Shown piece by piece: positions 1-5,445 of a stretch of 8,990 bases of DNA. The stretch's first letter is position 1, and every line of letters begins with the position of its first letter. The translations under genes and the position numbers were made by a program. Source of the DNA: Deltaproteobacteria bacterium (GTDB lineage Bacteria; Desulfobacterota; GWC2-55-46; S146-73); the NCBI GenBank assembly GCA_015492355.1, contig WGFF01000093.1, positions 1 to 8,990 on the forward strand. The letters run 5' to 3'. The notes below the pieces were generated by a model. The model was not told the origin of the DNA. It made no database searches and was given only the letters and a program-made list of their open reading frames with translations.

Positions 1-80
1 CATGCACAAGACCTTTGTGATGGGAGTGGGCAAAGGTAAGGGGGTCGGATAAAAACCTTTCAAGGGGGGCTTCCCTTCCC

Positions 81-935
81 TCAGCCCTTCACCTCCCACA
101 TGAGTCTCTCCCTGAGTATATCGAAGTAACTCTTGCCCTCGTATCTTACAAGGTAGACACTCCTGTCTGAGCGTTTTATCTCTATTATATCACTGCTCAC
201 GAGTGGTACCTCCTCCTGTCCATCCAGTACAAGCACTATATCCGAGTGGTCCTGGCTTATGGTTACCTCCACATCCATCCAGTCGGGTATCACCACGGGA
301 CGGTTGGTAAGATTGAAAGGGCAGATAGGTGCTATTATGATAGAATGTATGGTAGGATAGAGTATCGGACCCTGTGCAGACAGCGAATAGGCAGTGGAAC
401 CTGTAGGTGTGGCAACTATCATTCCATCTGCCCTGTATGTGGTCACATACTCCCTGTTTATACTCGTTGCAAGGCGTACAAGCCTTGCCCCCCTCCCCTT
501 TATGACAGCGTCGTTAAGCACAGTGTAGTGTGAACGTATCTTTCCACCCCTTTTGAGGCTCACAGAGAGCATCATCCTTTCCTCTGTCCTGAGCCTGTCC
601 TTCAGTACCCGTTCAAGGAGTGGATAGGTCTCCTCCACCGTGCCTGTGGTCAGGAATCCGAGTCCACCGAGGTTTATACCCAGAACAGGCACCTTCCTTC
701 CCTCAAGGAGCCTCACCGCATGCAACATGGTTCCATCACCCCCGAGGACAAGGAGGAGTTCTATCCTGTCTGCAAGTTCATCCCACGGTACCCTCTCTAC
801 AGGTCGTATATCCCCTGGGAGGTCCTCCAGCCCATAGACCTTGCATCCTCGCTCTGCAAGCCATCCTGCTATCTCACCACCCAGTCTTACAGCCTCGGGA
901 TTGGCGAGTTTAACCACCATGCCTATCTTCCTCAC
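81..935 (-). CDS. nadK: NAD kinase (ATP-NAD kinase)
   Basis: This cytosolic enzyme phosphorylates NAD to NADP and so sets the NADP(H) pool. The 284-residue product has the family motifs in order: GGDGT at 65-69, NLGGLGFL at 89-96, the LND motif at 140-142, RADG followed by TPTGSTAY at 168-183, PICPFNLTNRP at 203-213 and LDGQ at 237-240. Length is normal. The start is GTG at 935: GGAGGT lies 4 bases upstream, and the resulting N-terminus (MRKIGMVVK) matches the usual beginning of the family. An ATG at 920 would lose the first beta strand. It begins 28 bases after the dehydrogenase stop, so it is probably the last gene of the lsrF-like/dehydrogenase/nadK operon. The 80 bases downstream hold only a weak 5-bp stem (62-77) and a detached T run, so I do not call a terminator. 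Family assignment is secure. Confidence 0.96.
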   Translation of the reverse strand: MRKIGMVVKLANPEAVRLGGEIAGWLAERGCKVYGLEDLPGDIRPVERVPWDELADRIELLLVLGGDGTMLHAVRLLEGRKVPVLGINLGGLGFLTTGTVEETYPLLERVLKDRLRTEERMMLSVSLKRGGKIRSHYTVLNDAVIKGRGARLVRLATSINREYVTTYRADGMIVATPTGSTAYSLSAQGPILYPTIHSIIIAPICPFNLTNRPVVIPDWMDVEVTISQDHSDIVLVLDGQEEVPLVSSDIIEIKRSDRSVYLVRYEGKSYFDILRERLMWEVKG

Positions 936-963
936 ACTACCTCCATGAACAAGGTGGTATCCT

Positions 964-1989
964 TCACCTCTGGGGTTCTATAATCACCTTTATGGACTCC
1001 TCTGCACTGCATACAAGGTCAAAACCCTTCTGTATCTCTCCGAGCCCGAGCCTGTGGGTTATCATATCCTCCACCACCACCCTTCTGGAGTGGATGAGTT
1101 CTATGGCTGTCATGGTATCGAGCGGGCACGATGCATAGGTGCTCACCATGGTCACATTGTCCCTCCATAGTTCAAACAATGGAAGAGAGACCCGCACACC
1201 CGGCTCCTTCGGTGCAAAAAAGAGTATGGTCCCGCCCCTTTCCACACTCCTTACAGCCTGCTCTATTGCTGAATCATGGGCAGTACAGAGTACCACAAGG
1301 TCTGCAAGCCTTCCCGAGTTTATACTGCGTATCATGGAGGGATCAAAATCCCGTGCATGTACTGCCATATCCGCACCGAACCGTCTTGCGGTATCTATAC
1401 GGAACTCGTTTATATCCACTGCAACTATCCTGCCAGCCCCGAGTGTCCTTGCGAGTTTTATATGGAGGAGTCCTGATATACCGCTCCCGACAACAAGGAT
1501 ACTCCAGCCAGGCTCCCACCCCACCTTCCTGAATCCCCTTACCACACATCCCAGGGGCTCTGTAAACGACCCCTCCTCAAAACTCATCCCTTCTGGCAGA
1601 AGGAACACCCCTCTATCTACGTTTATGGCTGGCACCCTCACATACTCTGCGAAACCGCCTGGATCGAAATTGGTGCTCCTCAGGGTATCGCATACAGAGT
1701 GCTCGCCCCTGAGACAGTAATAACAGGTATTGCACGGCACATGGTGGGAGACTGTCACACGGTCTCCCTGCCTGAACCCCTCAACACCCCTTCCAACCTT
1801 TTCAACCGTACCCGCTATCTCGTGCCCGAGCACAACAGGGGCCTTCTTCACCCTGTACCACTCCATAACATCGCTACCGCATATACCGCTCGCCTCTATC
1901 CTTACGAGTATCTCCCCGTCCTTTATCTCCGGTACGGGTACGTCCTCCACACGTACATCACTGTTACTGTAGTACACGCCCACGCGCAC
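964..1989 (-). CDS. zinc-dependent medium-chain alcohol/polyol dehydrogenase
   Basis: This is a medium-chain dehydrogenase/reductase of 341 residues, the normal family length, expected to oxidise an alcohol or polyol with NAD(P). Visible features are the catalytic-zinc Cys in GICGSD (C37), GHE at 55-57, the structural-zinc cysteines C86, C89, C92 and C100, and TEPLGC with E144 as a likely zinc ligand. The Rossmann loop GSGISG spans 168-173. An acidic residue (D192) at the end of the second beta strand suggests NAD preference; this is inference. The start is GTG at 1989, with GGAGGT 8 bases upstream. The gene lies 33 bases after the LsrF-like aldolase and 28 bases before nadK. The overall pattern resembles sorbitol/threonine dehydrogenase relatives, but the substrate cannot be read. 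A redox step paired with the aldolase is plausible. Confidence 0.9.
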   Translation of the reverse strand: MRVGVYYSNSDVRVEDVPVPEIKDGEILVRIEASGICGSDVMEWYRVKKAPVVLGHEIAGTVEKVGRGVEGFRQGDRVTVSHHVPCNTCYYCLRGEHSVCDTLRSTNFDPGGFAEYVRVPAINVDRGVFLLPEGMSFEEGSFTEPLGCVVRGFRKVGWEPGWSILVVGSGISGLLHIKLARTLGAGRIVAVDINEFRIDTARRFGADMAVHARDFDPSMIRSINSGRLADLVVLCTAHDSAIEQAVRSVERGGTILFFAPKEPGVRVSLPLFELWRDNVTMVSTYASCPLDTMTAIELIHSRRVVVEDMITHRLGLGEIQKGFDLVCSAEESIKVIIEPQR

Positions 1990-2022
1990 AGTCCTTTACC
2001 TCCAAGGTGATGGAAGAAATCT

Positions 2023-2817
2023 TCAGGCTATCTTCTTTTCCTGTGCGAGGGTGTTGAAAAGGTCGAATGCCTGGTCAGGGGTTGCGTTCTTGTGGACTAT
2101 CTCCCTTACCGCCTGTATCATGGCAACAGGATGCTCTGACTGAAAGATATTCCTTCCCATGTCCACACCTGCTGCACCGTTCTGGACCGCATTGTATGCG
2201 AGTTCAAGGGCGTCCTTCTCTGGTATCTTCTTTCCGCCTGCTATCACTATGGGCACAGGGCACGACCTTACGACCTTCTCAAAGTCCTCACAGTAGTATG
2301 TCTTAACAAAGTGTGCGCCCAGTTCTGCTGCTATACGTGATGCAAGCCCCAGATACCTTGCATCCCTGTTCATATCCTTTCCCACCGCTGTTACCGCAAG
2401 TACAGGTATACCGTACTCCTCTGCCTCGTCAACGAGATTGGCAAGCCCTACAAGGGTCTGCCTTTCGAGCCCTGAGCCAACGAATATGGACAGGGCAACA
2501 CCACTTACATTGAGCCTTATGGCATCCCTCATGGAGACCGTTGTACCCTCATCAGCAAGGTTGCCGAGTATGCTCGTACCCCCGGATACCCTCAGTACCA
2601 CCGGTACGTTCGATGATGGGTCTACACACCTTCTCAACACACCCCTTGTGAGCATGAGGGAGTCTGCATAGGGTAACAACGGCTCTATGGTCTTCCTCGG
2701 CTCTTCAAGACCTGTTGTGGGACCGAGAAAATAGCCATGGTCCACAGCGAGCATGACTGTCCTTCCTGTCTCAGGCTTTATTATGCGGGAAAGACGATTC
2801 TTCATTCCCCAGTCCAT
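2023..2817 (-). CDS. LsrF-like class I aldolase/thiolase (DeoC/FbaB-type)
   Basis: This 264-residue TIM-barrel class I aldolase strongly resembles E. coli LsrF, the thiolase that ends autoinducer-2 processing. Blocks that I recall as shared with LsrF include DWGM and RLSRI near the N-terminus, TVMLA, DHGYF (26-30), GPTTGLE (32-38), GKDM-RD (146-152), KTYY (172-175), AGGKK (193-197) and DMGRNIFQ (219-226). K172 is the expected Schiff-base lysine; the glycine-rich C-terminal part should bind phosphate. E. coli LsrF has roughly 25-30 extra N-terminal residues. Here AAAGGAGGT sits 5 bases before the ATG at 2817, so the shorter form is real. No lsr transporter, kinase or regulator is present, so AI-2 degradation is not implied. 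Alternatives are fructose-bisphosphate aldolase (FbaB) or an ADH-synthase-like aldolase. First gene of the operon, behind a good promoter. Confidence 0.85.
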   Translation of the reverse strand: MDWGMKNRLSRIIKPETGRTVMLAVDHGYFLGPTTGLEEPRKTIEPLLPYADSLMLTRGVLRRCVDPSSNVPVVLRVSGGTSILGNLADEGTTVSMRDAIRLNVSGVALSIFVGSGLERQTLVGLANLVDEAEEYGIPVLAVTAVGKDMNRDARYLGLASRIAAELGAHFVKTYYCEDFEKVVRSCPVPIVIAGGKKIPEKDALELAYNAVQNGAAGVDMGRNIFQSEHPVAMIQAVREIVHKNATPDQAFDLFNTLAQEKKIA

Positions 2818-2822
2818 AGGAT

Positions 2823-2831
2823 ACCTCCTTT
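2823..2831 (-). promoter_or_regulatory. strong ribosome binding site of the lsrF-like gene
   Basis: AAAGGAGGT lies 5 bases before the ATG at 2817. It fixes the start and rules out an N-terminal extension like that of E. coli LsrF. Confidence 0.85.
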
Positions 2832-2906
2832 CGGGTTAATCGGTTTTTCTACCTTACTCTGCCTATACCGCGGAAGATGGAAGATCGAGAAACAAAAGAC
2901 TACTGT

Positions 2907-2935
2907 AGGATAACAGGGTATGATTGTTCAGTCAA
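2907..2935 (-). promoter_or_regulatory. sigma70-type promoter for the lsrF-like/dehydrogenase/nadK operon
   Basis: On the minus strand a TTGACT -35 box (2930-2935, 5 of 6 matches to consensus) and a TATCCT -10 box (2907-2912, 4 of 6) are separated by exactly 17 bases. Transcription would begin near 2900, giving a leader of roughly 80 bases before the ATG at 2817. That leader contains a perfect tandem heptamer (ATCTTCC twice on the minus strand, 2872-2885) of unknown meaning. No operator or riboswitch fold was recognised. Confidence 0.65.
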
Positions 2936-2948
2936 CCAGTATGTAGGG

Positions 2949-2968
2949 AAAAGCCCCACAAGGGGGCT
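2949..2968 (-). terminator. possible intrinsic terminator after the dapL/folK/YHS genes
   Basis: On the minus strand AGCCCC and GGGGCT form a 6-bp GC-rich stem around a 5-base loop (2952-2968), followed by TTT and then CCC. The T tract is short, so the call is tentative. Position supports it: it lies downstream of the YHS gene and just upstream of the next promoter. Confidence 0.45.
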
Positions 2969-3041
2969 GAAAACCTCGGTAAAACAACAGGTCATGGTGA
3001 CCCCCTGAAGGGAGATATTGAGGGCTAAGTTGTTGTGGATA

Positions 3042-3122
3042 AAACCCCTTTTTTGGTAAAAAGGATTTCTCCCCCCCCTTTCCCAAAAGACTTTTAGATT
3101 AGAAGTTTTGGGGAAGGGAGAA
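3042..3122. repeat. palindromic intergenic repeat, copy A
   Basis: The core (3073-3120), read on the minus strand, matches the plus strand at 5220-5266 with about 44 of 48 positions identical: three substitutions and one single-base gap. The core folds on itself: CCCTT, CCCAAAA and CTT on one side face AAGT, TTTTGGG and AAGGG on the other. It ends in TTCTCCC/GGGAGAA (from 3067 and to 3122) and is bracketed by AAGGATT at 3061-3067 and 3121-3127. Next to it, 3042-3068 forms another imperfect hairpin (CCTTTTT/AAAAAGG). It includes a run of eight C at 3071-3078. It has no coding capacity and resembles a MITE- or REP-like element. Confidence 0.75.
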
Positions 3123-3154
3123 GGATTACAGACAGGTCCGACCCCTAAGGCAAC

Positions 3155-3421
3155 CTACATAAAGGTTGTCTTTCCTTCCCTGAGAGAGCCTATGAACTTC
3201 TGTCTACACTCCTCACTGCAGAAATAATGTACCTTGTCCCCATTTCTCACCCTCAGTGCAGAATCGAGGGGGATGTAGCTCCTGCATACAGGGTCTACAA
3301 CGGTCTCATCGCTCTCACCGGTATTTTCGCTTATGGTGTCCTCCTCGCGGGGATTCATGTAGTCCTTAAGGAACCTGTATATGAAGTATCCTGCAATGAG
3401 AAGGACTATGAGTTTTATCAT
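3155..3421 (-). CDS. small membrane-anchored YHS-type cysteine protein
   Basis: This 88-residue protein begins with one hydrophobic segment (about residues 2-17), followed by a basic/aromatic stretch and an acidic linker (about 25-43). A compact YHS-like domain follows: VDPVC (42-46) and YFCSEEC (66-72). The three cysteines C46, C68 and C72 match the spacing of YHS/TRASH-type metal-binding modules, as in the heavy-metal ATPase and Fe/Cu-handling families. The usual glycine after the first cysteine is replaced by arginine. It is probably anchored in the inner membrane by its N-terminus. The ATG overlaps the folK stop as ATGA, and AAGGAG lies 9 bases upstream, so expression is probably coupled to folK. 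Its role is unknown; metal binding is inference from the family. Confidence 0.8.
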   Translation of the reverse strand: MIKLIVLLIAGYFIYRFLKDYMNPREEDTISENTGESDETVVDPVCRSYIPLDSALRVRNGDKVHYFCSEECRQKFIGSLREGKTTFM

Positions 3422-3912
3422 GACACAAGTCTCCTTACCTTGCTCCTGTCCTCAAGGGAACAGAGGAGTTCTGACATATTTCTTTTAAGCACAGGGTGTA
3501 CGAATTCAGGCGCTATCTCCACCATGGGCACAAGAACGAACCTCCCTTTGTGAACAAGGGGATGGGGAATGGTCAGCACATTGTCATCTATCACCATATC
3601 ACCATAGAAGAGTATGTCAAGGTCTATGAGCCTCGGACCCCATCTGTACGAGGGGGTTCTACCTGTGTCCGTCTCGATGGACTTAAAGAGATCGAGGAGC
3701 TCAAACGGAGAGAGGGCTGTCCTTATCTCTACCACACGGTTTACAAAAAGGGGCTGGTCTTTCTCACCCCATGGTTCTGTCTCGTAGAGCGAGCTCATCC
3801 TTACAACCCTGCACGAGGCATCTATCCTCTCTGTAGCGTGCTTACAGTTCTCCTCCCTCCTTCCAAGGTTAGAACCGATGGATACGAATATCCTTCTCCC
3901 CCCTTCCAGCAA
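3418..3912 (-). CDS. folK: 6-hydroxymethyl-7,8-dihydropterin pyrophosphokinase
   Basis: This folate-pathway enzyme transfers pyrophosphate from ATP to 6-hydroxymethyl-7,8-dihydropterin, making the substrate of dihydropteroate synthase. The 164-residue product shows GSNLG (13-17), YETEPWG (43-49), FVN (56-58), the signature GPRLIDLDIL (92-101) with the Mg-binding aspartates D97 and D99, and HPLVHKGRFVLVP (117-129). Length is normal. The start is TTG at 3912, two bases after the dapL stop, with GAGGT about 7 bases upstream inside the dapL end; no ATG is available near the conserved N-terminal strand. The gene is tightly packed between dapL and the YHS gene, indicating one transcript. No other folate genes are in the window. 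Confidence 0.95.
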   Translation of the reverse strand: MLEGGRRIFVSIGSNLGRREENCKHATERIDASCRVVRMSSLYETEPWGEKDQPLFVNRVVEIRTALSPFELLDLFKSIETDTGRTPSYRWGPRLIDLDILFYGDMVIDDNVLTIPHPLVHKGRFVLVPMVEIAPEFVHPVLKRNMSELLCSLEDRSKVRRLVS

Positions 3913-3914
3913 GA

Positions 3915-5147
3915 CTAAAACCTCAGGTTGAGCCTTTTAAGCCTCCTGCCAGCCTCCTCTGCTATCCTCTCCTCGTCGTCCTCGTTCTGTGCCGAGAATG
4001 TGGCGGAGAATCTTAGGTAACTCCCTGCATCGTCCCAGGGTACAGTGGATATGAGGGCTTCCTTTATGAGGTACTCTGATGCGGACTCTGCCGAATCGAA
4101 CTCCACCTTACCTGCACCCTTTGGTGCCCTTACGTAGAGATAGAAACTGCCCCCGGGCATGTCAGCAGAGAAGCCAGCCTCCCTCAGGGCATCCACCAGG
4201 AGGGAGAGTCTTCTTCTGTACTTCTCCACCAGCCTCTCTGTGAACTCGGGGTGTTCCAGAGCCCTGATACCTGCCTTCTGGATGGCTATGAACTGACCAG
4301 AATCGTAGTTATCCTTTACATGGGCAAACGCCTTTATGATGTTTTCGTTACCGACAAGGAAGGCGAGCCTCCAGCCCGTCATGTTGAATGCCTTGGAGAA
4401 GGAATGTATCTCTACACCCACGTCCTTAGCACCATCCACAGAAAGGAAACTCAGTGGTTTTGAGTCGAAGTTTATGGCTGAATATGCTGCATCGTGCACC
4501 ACCACAATGGAGTTTCGCCTTGCAAAATCGACCACCTTTTTGAAGAAATCCACTGTCGCATTGGCACCAGTAGGGTTGTTGGGATAGTTGAGATAGAGGA
4601 GCTTGGCATCCCTGAGATCGTCATCACCTATGGAGTCGAGGTCCGGTAGAAAACCCCTCTCCTCACGGAGCTCAAGCCTTACAGTCCTTCCTCCATTCCA
4701 TTCTGTATGGGTGGCAATCACAGGATAACCGGGTACAGTCATGAGCACACAGTCCCCTGGATTTATGAACGCATCCGGTAGCATGGCAAGGGCTGGCTTG
4801 GAGCCAATGGAATGGATGACCTCCCTTTCAGGGTCTATATCCCCCACCCCAAAGACCCTCTCCATGTACCGTGCACATGCCTCCTTGAGCTCATGGATAC
4901 CATTGTCCGCATAGCCCCTGTTCTCAGGCCTTGCACACTCTGCCCTCAGGGTCTCTATGGCAATCTCTGGTGCCACCTCATCAGGCTCACCAACACCGAA
5001 ATCCAGGAGCTCAACACCTGGATTCCTCTCCATCGCCTCCCTCTTTGCCCTCTTTATCCTCTCGAACTTGTAAATCTTCGTCTCCTTTCCAAAGGTCTCT
5101 CCACCTATCCTCTGTGCAAAGAGTCCCTGAATGTAGCCTTCTGCCAT
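3915..5147 (-). CDS. dapL: LL-diaminopimelate aminotransferase
   Basis: This PLP-dependent aminotransferase converts tetrahydrodipicolinate directly to LL-diaminopimelate using glutamate. It bypasses the succinylase and acetylase routes and supplies lysine and peptidoglycan. With the ATG at 5147 it has 410 residues. The N-terminus EGYIQGLFAQRIGG is typical of DapL. Further fold-type I features are NYPNNPTGA (187-195), D219 and Y222 in HDAAY, the PLP lysine K252 in SFSKAFNMTGWR, and R379 in LRFS, the expected carboxylate-binding arginine. A longer frame starts at 5171, but its first codons are the Shine-Dalgarno AAAAGGAGGT itself, so 5147 is preferred. About 300 bases of repeat-rich spacer separate it from the upstream FAH gene, and folK follows after 2 bases. 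No convincing promoter was seen in the spacer. A generic aspartate aminotransferase is less likely given the N-terminal signature. Confidence 0.93.
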   Translation of the reverse strand: MAEGYIQGLFAQRIGGETFGKETKIYKFERIKRAKREAMERNPGVELLDFGVGEPDEVAPEIAIETLRAECARPENRGYADNGIHELKEACARYMERVFGVGDIDPEREVIHSIGSKPALAMLPDAFINPGDCVLMTVPGYPVIATHTEWNGGRTVRLELREERGFLPDLDSIGDDDLRDAKLLYLNYPNNPTGANATVDFFKKVVDFARRNSIVVVHDAAYSAINFDSKPLSFLSVDGAKDVGVEIHSFSKAFNMTGWRLAFLVGNENIIKAFAHVKDNYDSGQFIAIQKAGIRALEHPEFTERLVEKYRRRLSLLVDALREAGFSADMPGGSFYLYVRAPKGAGKVEFDSAESASEYLIKEALISTVPWDDAGSYLRFSATFSAQNEDDEERIAEEAGRRLKRLNLRF

Positions 5148-5158
5148 GGTTGTGCTGT

Positions 5159-5168
5159 ACCTCCTTTT
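5159..5168 (-). promoter_or_regulatory. ribosome binding site that fixes the dapL start
   Basis: AAAAGGAGGT lies 11 bases before the ATG at 5147. It occupies codons 2-5 (Lys-Arg-Arg-Tyr) of a longer in-frame reading from 5171, which argues that those codons are untranslated leader. Confidence 0.75.
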
Positions 5169-5182
5169 CATGTCTGTATTCT

Positions 5183-5216
5183 GAGGGAAACCCCTTTTGT
5201 AAAAGGGGTTTCCCTC
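5183..5216. repeat. perfect 16-bp inverted repeat upstream of dapL
   Basis: GAGGGAAACCCCTTTT is followed by GT and its exact reverse complement. In RNA this would be a very stable hairpin ending 14 bases before the dapL Shine-Dalgarno. Neither strand has a T run after it, so it is not a classical intrinsic terminator. Possible roles are a 5' mRNA stabiliser, a processing site or part of the adjoining repeat element. Confidence 0.85.
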
Positions 5217-5219
5217 AAA

Positions 5220-5328
5220 CTCCCTTCCCCAAAACTTTTAATTTAAAGTCTTCTGGGAAAGGGGGGTGGGGAAAACATCTCTTTACCAGAAAAGGGCGAT
5301 AGCCCGGAGGGTCTTCCCCCACAACAAT
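5220..5328. repeat. palindromic intergenic repeat, copy B
   Basis: The core at 5220-5266 matches copy A (3073-3120) in opposite orientation with about 44 of 48 positions identical, and it is itself a near-palindrome. Beyond the core, similarity resumes in the same order: TTTACC plus an A-rich block and GGG (5282-5296), then CCACAACAA (5319-5327). Copy B carries an extra GC-rich stretch that copy A lacks, including the small hairpin GGGC-GATA-GCCC (5294-5305). No open reading frame of note lies inside. The two copies sit in the two largest spacers of the window. Confidence 0.75.
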
Positions 5329-5445
5329 CAGGTCCGATTTGATGACACATTACCAGAGGGATTGCCCTGTAAAACACATCGAATCCTAAGCCCCGGATCC
5401 CGCTGGACCTTCCACGAGGATCGAACCCTCTACCCCAGAGCCCCC

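Larger units (their letters stand above)
2818..3154. other. intergenic region with repeat, terminator-like hairpin and promoter
   Basis: No convincing gene lies in these 337 bases. Read in the direction of transcription, they hold a palindromic repeat copy (about 3042-3122), a short palindrome (2990-3002), a terminator-like hairpin (2949-2968) and a sigma70-like promoter (2907-2935). The lsrF-like ribosome binding site follows at 2823-2831. The order of hairpin then promoter marks this as the boundary between the dapL/folK/YHS group and the lsrF-like/dehydrogenase/nadK group. Confidence 0.7.

Noticed and set aside
51..77. An intrinsic terminator after nadK
   Set aside because: The stem is only 5 bp (AAGGG/CCCTT) and the T5 run begins 7 bases after it, so it is too weak to call.
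2023..2817. Assignment as a true lsrF in an AI-2 uptake system
   Set aside because: No transporter, kinase or regulator of that system is nearby, and the N-terminal extension of E. coli LsrF is absent, so only LsrF-like is claimed.
3071..3078. A run of eight C as a phase-variation tract
   Set aside because: It lies in a non-coding repeat, not in a gene or between promoter boxes, so slippage would have no evident switch effect.
3227..3553. A 108-codon plus-strand frame opposite the YHS gene and folK
   Set aside because: The minus-strand genes show clear family motifs and ATGA coupling; the plus frame shows none.
4812..5302. Plus-strand open frames opposite the dapL 5' region and running into the repeat spacer
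   Set aside because: Pro/Leu/Ser/Cys-rich shadow translations of a well-supported gene; two frames overlap each other and neither shows domain features.
3042..5328. A CRISPR array or tandem-repeat locus
   Set aside because: There are only two repeat copies, over 2 kb apart, with housekeeping genes between them and no regular spacers.
5172..5445. A promoter for dapL in the repeat spacer
   Set aside because: Only poor -35/-10 pairs were found, such as TTTACA and TAATGT with a 15-base gap; none is convincing.
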